From positions 1 through 8,805 of the forward strand of contig DCFY01000099.1 of NCBI GenBank assembly GCA_002315155.1: DNA of 8,805 bases, written 5' to 3'. The notes beneath the pieces were generated by a model, which was not told the DNA's origin, did no database searches, and saw only the letters and a program-made list of their open reading frames with translations. A program made the translations under genes and the position numbers. Positions 1 to 7,501 of the stretch are shown here, piece by piece (positions within the stretch are counted from its first letter, which is position 1; every line of letters starts with the position of its first letter). The stretch comes from Megamonas sp. UBA1792 (GTDB lineage: Bacteria > Bacillota_C > Negativicutes > Selenomonadales > Selenomonadaceae).

Positions 1-231
1 CATTGGCGATATGATAGCAGATAATCTCTGTCATAAATTAAATACTGGCAACCGTCTTTATTGCAGTAAGATCTATTGCCAGAGAAAGTTGTTCTAGTAA
101 GAGATGATGAAGTATTCACGTAAATTTAAAAAAATGCAATTTTAATGGAGAATTATAATATAAATAAAGGATATTGTAAATATTTGACGAAAACGTACTA
201 ATAAAAGATGGAATATTTGTAAAATATTAAT
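1..231. other. Left-edge region without an assignable gene
   Basis: No complete gene is visible here. On the + strand a frame is open from position 2 to a TAG at 95-97, giving about 31 residues (beginning IGDMIADNLCHKLNTG). It could be the C-terminal end of a gene that starts before the window, but I do not recognise it and it is too short to judge. On the minus strand one frame is also open over about 3-122 without a recognisable product. From about 98 onward the sequence is strongly AT-rich, typical of an intergenic region leading to the chemoreceptor promoter. I saw no convincing terminator or riboswitch fold. Confidence 0.4.
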
Positions 232-259
232 TTTTCATATGCACTTGTTTAGGTAGAAT
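232..259 (+). promoter_or_regulatory. Sigma-A-like promoter of the chemoreceptor gene
   Basis: A -35-like TTTTCA at 232-237 (4 of 6 matches to TTGACA) and a -10-like TAGAAT at 254-259 (5 of 6 matches to TATAAT) are separated by 16 nt, in a very AT-rich stretch. Transcription would start near 266, leaving a leader of about 45 nt before the ATG at 310. I saw no flagellar sigma-28-type pair here, so the receptor seems to be under the vegetative sigma factor. The assignment rests on motif match only. Confidence 0.45.
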
Positions 260-309
260 AGTAAAAGTTAGTCGAGGAAATTTACAAAATAGGTGAGGAG
301 CGATGTCAT

Positions 310-2031
310 ATGAACTGGTTTAACAATTTGAAAATCAAGCAAAAATTAAGTATGTTGGTTGTTTTTTTTAGTTTGGCTGTTTTGATTGTTGGAATTGTTG
401 GATATTTCAACTTGAAAAAAAGTAACGAATATACAAAGGCCATCTATAATAATAATTTAACAGAAATACAACTGGCTTATGAAAATCGTGTTTATATACA
501 AAAAATTCAAAGTGATATTTTTGAAATGATGCTCACAACAGATGTTTCAGAAAACCAAAAACTGTTTACAGAAATAGCGGATACCAGAAAAGGATACAAT
601 GAAAATTTGACAAAGTTTGCGGCGATGCCATTAAGTCCCGAACAACAGAATAAGTTAAAAGAATTACAAGATATTATAGTAAAATATAAAGAGGTAAATG
701 AGATTGTCCTGAATCTGGCAAAGGAAAATAAAAATGCAGAGGCTCATTCTGTATATAAAACAAGAGTAGAGACGCTGGCAAATGGGACAATGCAGATTTT
801 AAAGGAAGTATCGGAAATATCGCAAAAAGAAGCGAAAGAGATGAGTCAGCAGTCAGAAGAAAATTTGCAAAAAATGAGCATGTTATTTATAGGGATTATC
901 CTTTTGGCTGTTTGCTTGGGGGCTGGTTTGGGGATCTTGATTATAAAGCAAATTGTACAGCGGCTCGGGGAATCGGTGAAGTTTTTAGGCGGGATTGCAT
1001 CTGGAGATTTTTCTAATAATATAACAGAAAAAAGCATGGAAGATAAAAGTGAATTTGGGACATTATCAAAGGCTGTAGATCAGATGAATCGGAATGTCAG
1101 GTCGCTTATTAAGCAATTACTAAACACATCTGAGCAGTTGGCAGCGGCGTCACAAGAATTAACCGCCAGTGCAGATCAATCCGCATTAGCATCAGCACAA
1201 GTTGCGGCATCGATTACTGAAGTGGCGGCAGGAGCAAACAAACAATTAGAAATTGCTATTGCAACGAATCATATTGTCGAAGAAATGGCAAAAGGAGTTC
1301 ATCAGGTTACTGATAATACGGTGGGAGTGGCTAAATCTGCCGAAGCGACATCGGAGACGGCACAAGCAGGCAGTGATGCTATTGCAAAAACAGTAGAACA
1401 GATGGGAATGATAGAGCAAAAGACAGAAGATACTTCAGACGTTATTGGAGAACTAGAAGAAAAATCAAACCAAATCGATAAGATTGTAGGGCTGATTTCA
1501 AGTATTGCTGCTCAAACAAACCTTTTGGCTTTGAATGCGGCTATTGAAGCAGCCAGAGCCGGGTCAGCTGGGCGTGGGTTTGCAGTTGTTGCAGATGAAG
1601 TACGAAAACTGGCAGAACAGTCAGCTGTTGCTACAAAAGATATAACTGCTTTGATAAACGATGTGCAGATAAAGACAAAAACTGCGGTTACCTTTATGAA
1701 TGAAAGTAAACGTGAAGTGCAGAATGGGGCGGAATTAGTAAATATTGCCGGAAGAAATTTTAATGAGATATTAAAGATGGTCAAAGGTATATATGGCGAA
1801 ATCCATGATATTTCAGCGGCGGCAGAAGAATTGACAGCAGGAACAGAAGATGTGGTAGCATCTACAAAAGGCATTAAAAGCGAAAGTGAAAAAACAGCTG
1901 AGCAGACGGAAACCATTTCTGCTGCTACAGAAGAACAAGCTGCTTCAATGGAGGATATTGCCTCGGCGAGCACCCATTTATCAAAACTGGCAGTTGAATT
2001 ACAGGAGGCCATACAGAAATTTAAAATTTAA
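310..2031 (+). CDS. Methyl-accepting chemotaxis protein with 4-helix-bundle sensor, HAMP and signalling domain
   Basis: This is a 573-residue membrane chemoreceptor that would bind or sense a stimulus outside the membrane and control the CheA/CheW kinase complex inside. Residues 13-33 form the first transmembrane helix. Residues about 34-188 are a mostly helical extracytoplasmic sensor resembling the 4HB_MCP family. Residues 189-212 form the second transmembrane helix, about 213-265 a HAMP linker, and about 270-565 the coiled-coil signalling domain. The hairpin tip is unmistakable: QTNLLALNAAIEAARAG at residues 402-418, then GRGFAVVADEVR to 432. A likely methylation segment, AATEEQAAS, lies at 538-546. 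The usual glutamate after ARAG is serine (S419). The C-terminus (IQKFKI) carries no CheR/CheB-tethering pentapeptide of the NWETF type. The start is supported by AGGAG at 296-300, 9 nt upstream. The ligand cannot be predicted. The gene has its own promoter and terminator and no che gene next to it, so it is probably a stand-alone receptor. Confidence 0.96.
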   Translation: MNWFNNLKIKQKLSMLVVFFSLAVLIVGIVGYFNLKKSNEYTKAIYNNNLTEIQLAYENRVYIQKIQSDIFEMMLTTDVSENQKLFTEIADTRKGYNENLTKFAAMPLSPEQQNKLKELQDIIVKYKEVNEIVLNLAKENKNAEAHSVYKTRVETLANGTMQILKEVSEISQKEAKEMSQQSEENLQKMSMLFIGIILLAVCLGAGLGILIIKQIVQRLGESVKFLGGIASGDFSNNITEKSMEDKSEFGTLSKAVDQMNRNVRSLIKQLLNTSEQLAAASQELTASADQSALASAQVAASITEVAAGANKQLEIAIATNHIVEEMAKGVHQVTDNTVGVAKSAEATSETAQAGSDAIAKTVEQMGMIEQKTEDTSDVIGELEEKSNQIDKIVGLISSIAAQTNLLALNAAIEAARAGSAGRGFAVVADEVRKLAEQSAVATKDITALINDVQIKTKTAVTFMNESKREVQNGAELVNIAGRNFNEILKMVKGIYGEIHDISAAAEELTAGTEDVVASTKGIKSESEKTAEQTETISAATEEQAASMEDIASASTHLSKLAVELQEAIQKFKI

Positions 2032-2081
2032 AACGAATAAACAAATGCATAAAAGCAGTTAGTAAAAAACAATTGTGTAAA

Positions 2082-2124
2082 CCTCCAGTATTAGGTGAAA
2101 TAAAACTAATACTGGAGGTTTTTT
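2082..2124 (+). terminator. Strong intrinsic terminator after the chemoreceptor gene
   Basis: A perfect 13-bp stem (CCTCCAGTATTAG at 2082-2094 pairing with CTAATACTGGAGG at 2106-2118), an 11-nt loop and a run of six T at 2119-2124. It lies 50 nt after the stop codon and closes the single-gene chemoreceptor unit. A-residues before the stem (2079-2081) could pair with the T run, so it may also work in the reverse direction. Confidence 0.93.
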
Positions 2125-2205
2125 ATATATGATGATACACATAACTTACAGCAGCTATTGATGCAAACTGGTCAAAAAAAAGTTATTGCAAATTGGACTA
2201 TAGAA

Positions 2206-2259
2206 ATAAGCATAGGTATATGTCAAAATGGTTAGGCAGGAGCTTTTCCTATTGCTTAT
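2206..2259. repeat. Imperfect inverted repeat (stem-loop) in the spacer before the dynamin gene
   Basis: ATAAGCATAGG at 2206-2216 can pair with CCTATTGCTTAT at 2248-2259, giving 11 pairs with one bulged T. The 31-nt loop holds a small inner inverted repeat (AGGA/TCCT at about 2239-2250). There is no T run after it, so it is not an intrinsic terminator. It lies upstream of the dynamin promoter and would not be in that mRNA. It could be a protein-binding site or chance; nothing else in the 172-nt spacer is assignable. Confidence 0.3.
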
Positions 2260-2296
2260 GTTTAATCGATATGAATCGTAAGAATTGCATGAAACG

Positions 2297-2324
2297 TTGC
2301 TTATTCCTAAGTATATGGTATAAA
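2297..2324 (+). promoter_or_regulatory. Extended -10 promoter of the dynamin gene
   Basis: TATAAA at 2319-2324 (inside TATAAAAT) is preceded by TG at 2316-2317 with one spacer base, an extended -10 arrangement. A partial -35 (TTGCTT, 2297-2302) lies 16 nt upstream. Transcription should begin near 2331. That makes the upstream in-frame ATG at 2329 unusable, because it would sit at the very 5' end of the mRNA or before it, and favours the ATG at 2365. Confidence 0.55.
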
Positions 2325-2349
2325 ATATATGTATGATAAAGTTTGTTAT

Positions 2350-2355
2350 AAGGAG
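2350..2355 (+). promoter_or_regulatory. Ribosome binding site that sets the dynamin start
   Basis: AAGGAG at 2350-2355 is a full Shine-Dalgarno match 9 nt before the ATG at 2365. The longer reading from ATG 2329 has no ribosome binding site in front of it, only the promoter -10 region. The start at 2365 is therefore chosen. Confidence 0.8.
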
Positions 2356-2364
2356 CGGTTATTT

Positions 2365-5300
2365 ATGGATCAGACTGCGAAATGTCAGGAAAATATGGAG
2401 GCAATAAAGGGAAAGCTTTTAGCGGCGTATGAATATTTAAGTGAATACAATGATCAGGAAAATGCCAGAAAGATAAAGCAGTTGGCGGAAAAATTAATAA
2501 AAAATGAGGTAACTATTGCATTTTGTGGACATTTCTCTGCCGGAAAATCAAAGATGATTAATCAACTGGTTGGTGAGAACCTGCTGCCGTCAAGTCCGAT
2601 TCCAACGAGTGCAAATCTTGTGAAAGTCAGATCTGGTGAGGCGTATGCAAGGGTTGTTTTCAAAAAGGGAAAATCTCGTTTATATCGTGCACCTTATAAT
2701 TATGAAATGGTAAAAAAGTATTGTAAGGATGGAGATCAAATCCAGGAAATTGAGATCAGTCATCCCGATTTGCAACTGCCCCGCCAAGTCGTTATTATGG
2801 ATACACCGGGGATTGATTCTGTAGAGGATGCTCATCGTGTTGCAACAGAGTCTGCTATCCATCTTGCTGATATAATTTTTTATGTAATGGATTATAATCA
2901 TGTTCAATCTGAGCTGAATTTTAGGTTTACAAAAGAGCTGGTGGAGGCTGGTAAAGAGATTTATCTTGTTATCAATCAGGTGGATAAGCATTCTGAGCAG
3001 GAACTTTCCTTTGCAGATTTTAAGAAAAGTGTGATCGAATCATTTGCATCATGGGGTGTAAAACCTATGGAGGTTTTTTATACTTCACTAAAAGAAGAAA
3101 TGCATGAACAAAATCAATTTGTTGAGCTGCAAACATTTTTAGCGAAACGGTTAAAGGAGAAGGATGTGCTTCTTCAGCAATCTATTAGTCATTCGCTGCA
3201 AAAAATCAGTAAAGATCATATAGAGTCCATAAAGAAAAAGAATGCGCAGCTACTCCAGCCGTTCAGGAATATTCTGGCGGAGCTGTCCCCTATTGAACGG
3301 GAAAATTTAGTAGAAAACTATAATCATCTTTATGTAGAAAAAAATGCTTTAGTGGATGGAAATAAAAAAGCAGAAGGCGAGTTTTTTTCTGCAGTCAGAA
3401 AAATTCTGGATAATGCTTATTTAATGCCATTTCAAACCAGAGAACTAGGTGAGTCCTATCTTGCATCACGCCAGGCGGGATTCAAAGTTGGGCTGCTGTT
3501 TAGAAAACAAAAAACGCGGAGGGTACAGCAGGAAAGGCTGCATAACTTTTATGAAGCAATACTTGAAAAAACAAAATCACAGGTAGAGTGGCCGCTTAAA
3601 GAATTTTTGTTGCAATTCGTAAAAGAAAAACGGATAGAAGACAAGGATGTGCTTGTAAAAATCCAGAAATTTAAGGTCGATTTTTCAACTGAAGTAATAA
3701 CAGCCGCTGTGAAAACAGGGGCGCGCTTATCAGGGGTTTCTGTCATAAATTATACGGAAAATGTGGCAGATGAAATTAAGCATAGTGCTGAAAGAAGCTT
3801 GGGTTCGCTCAAATATGATATTTTAAAAGTTTTACAGGATAAAAATACGGATAGTCAGATGGAATTAGCTAAAACACAAAAGGGTCTGGAACGATATTTC
3901 AACGCACTTGAGCAGGTGAAAAAGCAGGAGACAGACGAATATCTTGCAGAGGCAAAGTTTAAAGCCTTATCAGCGGTGGCAGAACACCTACTAGAAGATC
4001 GTTTGCATTTATTTGATCTTGCAGAAGAAGAAGTGGAGATTATTGAAGGTGAAACGTCACAGATAGAGCAGGCAATGCGGAAAAAAAGCACTTTAAAAAG
4101 AGAAACGATTATAGAAAAAAGTTTAGTATCGATTGAATCATCAGATCGGATGAAGGATACAGCTGGAAGACTGCAGAAGACTGCGGAACTTGTCCGGGAT
4201 TTACCGGGCTTCAAAAAAATAGTTAATGAACTGGAACAAAAAGCGACAAGGCTCAAAAGCAAAGGCTTTACCGTTGCCATGTTTGGAGCCTTTAGTGCCG
4301 GGAAATCTTCTTTTGCAAATGCACTGATTGGGGAGCGGGTCTTACCTGTTTCCCCAAATCCAACAACGGCAGCAATAAATAGAATCAAACCAATTGATGT
4401 ATCACATTCGCACGGGACCGTTATTATCAAACTAAAAACAGAGCAGGTTATGCTAGAAGATGTAAACCGTGCCTTAAAGTCGTTTGATTTTCAAGCAAAA
4501 AGTCTGGCAGAGGTAAAGGCAATTATAAAAAAAATTGATAGTCAAAGCCGACAAAGTGCAGCTGAAAAGACAAACTATATTTTTTTACAGGCATTTATAC
4601 GTGGGTATGATGTATTTTATGAACGTTTAGGCAGGCTGTTGGAAACAACGATAACGGAGCTCAGCGATTATGTTGTAAAGGAAGAAAAATCCTGCTTTGT
4701 TGAATGGATTGATCTTTATTATGATTGTTCGCTGACACGTAAAGGAATTATGCTGGTTGATACCCCGGGAGCTGATTCGATTAATTCTCGTCATACAAGT
4801 GTAGCTTTTGAATTTATCAAAAATGCAGATGCTATTTTATTTGTGACGTATTATAATCATGCATTTTCGAAGGTGGATCGGGAGTTTTTGATTCAATTGG
4901 GACGTGTAAAGGATTCGTTTCAGTTGGATAAAATGTTTTTTATGATAAATGCTATTGATCTGGCCGAAAATGAAGAAGAAAAAGAAAGTGTTGTTTCCTA
5001 TGTTCGCGGGCAGCTTATAAAATATGGCATCAGAAATCCACATGTATATCCACTATCGAGTCTGTATGCATTGCAGGGAAAACAAGAGGGAAACGTGCGG
5101 TCTGTTTCTGGAATGCCTGCTTTTGAGGAGGACTTTTATTATTTTATTACAAATGATTTGGCAGATTTGGCGACTGCGTCATCTGAAAATGCGCTAAAGC
5201 GTATTTATCATTTATTGCAAAAACTTATTGTCAGCACGAAGGAAAACGCTGTAGTGAAACAGCAAAAGCAGGCAAGTATCGAAAGCAGGAAGGCGAGTAT

Positions 5301-6015
5301 ACATGCAATTCTTGCGCAGGAAACAGCAGAAAATCTAAAACAACGCATCAATCAGGAAACAGAAGAGTTGATTTATTATACAAAGCAAAGGGTGTTTTTG
5401 CGATTCAATGAGTTTTTTAGAGAAATATTCAATCCCGCGGTTCTGCGTGATGATGGTCGTGATCTGAAAAAGGTTTTAAAAAATGCACTTGATGAATTAC
5501 TCAAAGCAATTGGGTTTGATTTTGCTCAGGAGATGCGGGCAATGACGGTAAGAATGGATCGTTTTGCAGAAAAAATAATAGCAGAGCAGCAAATGCTGCT
5601 TGTTGAAATGGTCCAAAAAGTTGATCCGGACATAGCATTCTCGTCTTTTGAAAGTGAGAATGAAATAAAGATCCAATTTGAGGAAGCTTTTAAAAATGTT
5701 CAAATAGAATTGTTTTTAGAAGCAATGGCGTATTTTAAAAATCCAAAAGCATTTTTTGAAAAACAGGAAAACAAATTGATGTGTGATGCGATTTATTGCG
5801 TACTTGATAAAGAAGCGGATGAATATCTGAAAAAAGAACAGGATCGTATACAAGTTCTATATAGAACAGCTATGAATGATGCTTTGGGGGAAATGATCCA
5901 GCAGATGATGGAACAGATAAATGATTTTTATTTAAGTCTGTTTGCAGCCATGGACGGTGAAGTTTCGGCTGAGGAGTTGCTCAAAGTGCAGCAGAGTTTG
6001 GCAGAATTTATATAA
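2365..6015 (+). CDS. Tandem two-GTPase bacterial dynamin-family protein (DynA/YpbR type)
   Basis: The 1216-residue product has two complete dynamin-like GTPase halves in one polypeptide. Half 1 has a P-loop GHFSAGKS (55-62), switch-I threonine T81 in PIPTS, DTPG (146-149) and NQVD (204-207). Half 2 has GAFSAGKS (641-648), PTT (666-668), DTPG (799-802) and NAID (862-865). The 586 residues between the P-loops are mostly charged helix, as expected for stalk and paddle regions; a less charged stretch near 443-462 might be the membrane-touching tip of half 1 (inference). Bacterial dynamins bind and remodel membranes in a GTP-dependent way. The fused Bacillus subtilis DynA (YpbR, about 1190 residues) tethers and fuses membranes and helps survival of membrane stress and phage attack; this protein has the same layout and nearly the same length. 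I see no signal peptide or clear transmembrane helix, so it is probably cytoplasmic and membrane-associated. Half 2 has about 67 extra residues between P-loop and DTPG. The closest alternative is another double dynamin with a different role. Confidence 0.93.
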   Translation: MDQTAKCQENMEAIKGKLLAAYEYLSEYNDQENARKIKQLAEKLIKNEVTIAFCGHFSAGKSKMINQLVGENLLPSSPIPTSANLVKVRSGEAYARVVFKKGKSRLYRAPYNYEMVKKYCKDGDQIQEIEISHPDLQLPRQVVIMDTPGIDSVEDAHRVATESAIHLADIIFYVMDYNHVQSELNFRFTKELVEAGKEIYLVINQVDKHSEQELSFADFKKSVIESFASWGVKPMEVFYTSLKEEMHEQNQFVELQTFLAKRLKEKDVLLQQSISHSLQKISKDHIESIKKKNAQLLQPFRNILAELSPIERENLVENYNHLYVEKNALVDGNKKAEGEFFSAVRKILDNAYLMPFQTRELGESYLASRQAGFKVGLLFRKQKTRRVQQERLHNFYEAILEKTKSQVEWPLKEFLLQFVKEKRIEDKDVLVKIQKFKVDFSTEVITAAVKTGARLSGVSVINYTENVADEIKHSAERSLGSLKYDILKVLQDKNTDSQMELAKTQKGLERYFNALEQVKKQETDEYLAEAKFKALSAVAEHLLEDRLHLFDLAEEEVEIIEGETSQIEQAMRKKSTLKRETIIEKSLVSIESSDRMKDTAGRLQKTAELVRDLPGFKKIVNELEQKATRLKSKGFTVAMFGAFSAGKSSFANALIGERVLPVSPNPTTAAINRIKPIDVSHSHGTVIIKLKTEQVMLEDVNRALKSFDFQAKSLAEVKAIIKKIDSQSRQSAAEKTNYIFLQAFIRGYDVFYERLGRLLETTITELSDYVVKEEKSCFVEWIDLYYDCSLTRKGIMLVDTPGADSINSRHTSVAFEFIKNADAILFVTYYNHAFSKVDREFLIQLGRVKDSFQLDKMFFMINAIDLAENEEEKESVVSYVRGQLIKYGIRNPHVYPLSSLYALQGKQEGNVRSVSGMPAFEEDFYYFITNDLADLATASSENALKRIYHLLQKLIVSTKENAVVKQQKQASIESRKASIHAILAQETAENLKQRINQETEELIYYTKQRVFLRFNEFFREIFNPAVLRDDGRDLKKVLKNALDELLKAIGFDFAQEMRAMTVRMDRFAEKIIAEQQMLLVEMVQKVDPDIAFSSFESENEIKIQFEEAFKNVQIELFLEAMAYFKNPKAFFEKQENKLMCDAIYCVLDKEADEYLKKEQDRIQVLYRTAMNDALGEMIQQMMEQINDFYLSLFAAMDGEVSAEELLKVQQSLAEFI

Positions 6016-6094
6016 AAGTGGATGCAGGTATGAACGTAAAGAAAATTAATAAATAATATCTATGCATTTTATTCGATTTGTTGTAAAATAAATG

Positions 6095-6122
6095 TATTCA
6101 TAAAAGGGATTTTGAATATAAA
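6095..6122 (+). promoter_or_regulatory. Possible weak promoter of the HD-GYP gene
   Basis: TATAAA at 6117-6122 (within TATAAAAT) is a good -10, but the best -35 at a workable distance (TATTCA, 6095-6100, 16-nt spacing) matches only about half the consensus. The 142-nt gap after the dynamin stop has no hairpin terminator, so readthrough from the dynamin promoter is equally possible. Confidence 0.3.
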
Positions 6123-6147
6123 ATGGATTTTTAGGAAATTCGTTGTT

Positions 6148-6152
6148 AGGTG
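6148..6152 (+). promoter_or_regulatory. Ribosome binding site that sets the HD-GYP start
   Basis: AGGTG at 6148-6152 lies 5 nt before ATG 6158. A longer reading would begin at TTG 6143, with AGGA at 6133-6136 in front, and would add only five residues. The ATG is preferred because it is the better codon and leaves the conserved N-terminal pattern (L..GM) at its usual distance from the start. Confidence 0.55.
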
Positions 6153-6157
6153 TTTAT

Positions 6158-7330
6158 ATGATTAATTTGCCTCCAAAAAAATTGCGTTCTGGGATGGTTA
6201 CCGGACAGGGAATTTATAACTCGCAGGGTGCAACGCTTTTGACAAAGGGTACAGAACTTGATGAAAAATATATTGAAAAGTTACAAAAACTAGAACTTTC
6301 TTCGTTGAATGTTACATCGCTGAATCCAGAGCTGAAGATTCAACCACCGGAAGATCTTATACAGGAAAAGACACGTATGCAGGTGATATATCGGCTTATT
6401 GACATTTTTGCTGAAGTAAAGTCCACGGGGCGCTTCAATATGAAAGCATTGACGGACATTGCAGAAAAGATTGTTGAAGATCTTGTTTCCCGGCAAAAAA
6501 ATCTTGTTCAGCTTACGGATATTCGTTTGCATGATTCATATACATTTGTGCATTCGGTGAATGTTTCTGTTTTGTCATCAATGCTTGGAATTGCCTGCGG
6601 CTGTACAGAGGAAGAAATTCTTGATATTACATTAGGTGGATTACTTCATGATCTGGGGAAGATTTATATTCCCCAGGATGTCTTAAATAAACCAGGAAAA
6701 TTGACATCGGCTGAAATGGATAAGGTGCGTAAACATCCTGAGATAGGCGAACGAAAGTTGAGAGAAGCTAATGCTTTTTCTTTGCCGGTAATCAAGATTG
6801 CAAATCAGCATCATGAACATATGGATGGTAAGGGATATCCAAGTCAGTTGACAGATAACAGGATACACCGTTTTGCCCGTATCGTTGCAGTTGCGGATGT
6901 CTATGATGCTTTAACGAGTACACGTCCATATAAAAAAGCATATAAGCCAAGTGTTGCATACAAGATTATGACGAAGTTTTGCCAGGGACAGTTTGATCCT
7001 GAGTTGCTGCGTAAGTTTTTTGACAATGTTGCAATCTATCCGGTTGGCACTGTGTTGAAGACCACACTGGGGTATGCGATTGTCAAGCAAATTGAGTTTG
7101 AGCATACGCGGACACCTGTTGTTTACATTTTTGCAAGCAAACGGGGAAATTCAATTTTTCCACCGCGAAAAATCAATCTTTCGGATTATAAGGAGAGCTG
7201 TATTGAGTCTATTATTGATAGTAATGAGCTGACGACGCTTGTTAGCCAGATCGGTTTTGATCCAGCGCAATACCTAGTCAATGAAGAAAAAGAGAAGAAC
7301 TCGGTCGTGACGGAAGAGAAAACGAAGTGA
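6158..7330 (+). CDS. HD-GYP domain protein, probable cyclic-di-GMP phosphodiesterase
   Basis: The 390-residue protein has a C-terminal HD-GYP domain (about residues 120-310), which hydrolyses the second messenger cyclic-di-GMP. The metal-binding set looks intact: H132 in YTFVHSVNV, H164-D165 in HDLGK with K168, H193 in KHPEIG, H218-H219-E220, and D247 in VADVYDALTS. The signature loop reads GYP at 226-228 within DGKGYP. Residues 1-100 are a small N-terminal domain with the pattern L..GM...G.......LL..G..L often found before HD-GYP domains. No REC, PAS or transmembrane segment is visible, so it is probably a soluble enzyme whose input is unknown. About 80 residues follow the catalytic core, ending in a charged tail. 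It follows the dynamin gene by 142 nt on the same strand and is closed by a strong terminator. Biochemical activity is inferred from motif conservation. Confidence 0.93.
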   Translation: MINLPPKKLRSGMVTGQGIYNSQGATLLTKGTELDEKYIEKLQKLELSSLNVTSLNPELKIQPPEDLIQEKTRMQVIYRLIDIFAEVKSTGRFNMKALTDIAEKIVEDLVSRQKNLVQLTDIRLHDSYTFVHSVNVSVLSSMLGIACGCTEEEILDITLGGLLHDLGKIYIPQDVLNKPGKLTSAEMDKVRKHPEIGERKLREANAFSLPVIKIANQHHEHMDGKGYPSQLTDNRIHRFARIVAVADVYDALTSTRPYKKAYKPSVAYKIMTKFCQGQFDPELLRKFFDNVAIYPVGTVLKTTLGYAIVKQIEFEHTRTPVVYIFASKRGNSIFPPRKINLSDYKESCIESIIDSNELTTLVSQIGFDPAQYLVNEEKEKNSVVTEEKTK

Positions 7331-7346
7331 TTTTTTCATCTGTGGG

Positions 7347-7390
7347 GATATCCTATGAATCAAATTGCTGATTTATAGGATATCTTTTTT
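7347..7390 (+). terminator. Strong intrinsic terminator after the HD-GYP gene
   Basis: GATATCCTAT at 7347-7356 pairs perfectly with ATAGGATATC at 7375-7384. Three further pairs, including one G-T, extend the stem inward (7357-7359 with 7372-7374). The loop is about 12 nt and a run of six T follows at 7385-7390. It begins 17 nt after the HD-GYP stop and separates that gene from the Rrf2 operon. Confidence 0.9.
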
Positions 7391-7461
7391 GCATGCAGAA
7401 ATAACTAAAGCAATGAGGATTTGAAAAATTCATATCAAATAAAATAGGAGAGCTATGGTGA

Positions 7462-7490
7462 TTGACGCGTCTTTTTTGTTAGTGTATGAT
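7462..7490 (+). promoter_or_regulatory. Near-consensus sigma-A promoter of the Rrf2 operon
   Basis: TTGACG at 7462-7467 and TATGAT at 7485-7490, each 5 of 6 matches to consensus, are separated by the ideal 17 nt. Transcription should start near 7497, giving a leader of about 55 nt before the ATG at 7552. This is the strongest-looking promoter in the window, as is usual for genes controlled mainly by a repressor. Confidence 0.75.
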
Positions 7491-7501
7491 AAAATCAAGA
7501 G

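Noticed and set aside
184..216. TTGACG at 184-189 as -35 of a second chemoreceptor promoter
   Set aside because: No -10-like hexamer is found at 16-18 nt downstream; the nearest candidates are 12 or 21 nt away.
1..309. Cyclic-di-GMP riboswitch upstream of the chemoreceptor
   Set aside because: I looked for the conserved GEMM-type stems because the window has cyclic-di-GMP and chemotaxis genes, but the region lacks the expected core motifs.
303..323. Six-codon ORF from ATG 303 overlapping the chemoreceptor start
   Set aside because: The ATG is only 2 nt from the AGGAG at 296-300, too close for normal initiation, while the ATG at 310 is at a workable distance and opens the real protein.
1512..2012. 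166-codon open frame on the minus strand within the chemoreceptor gene
   Set aside because: It lies fully opposite the signalling domain, is rich in Ser/Ala/Phe as expected for the antisense of a coiled coil, and resembles no protein I know.
3855..4430. 191-codon open frame on the minus strand within the dynamin gene
   Set aside because: It is antisense to conserved P-loop sequence of the second GTPase and has a low-complexity Ser/Cys/Phe composition. It is a shadow frame.
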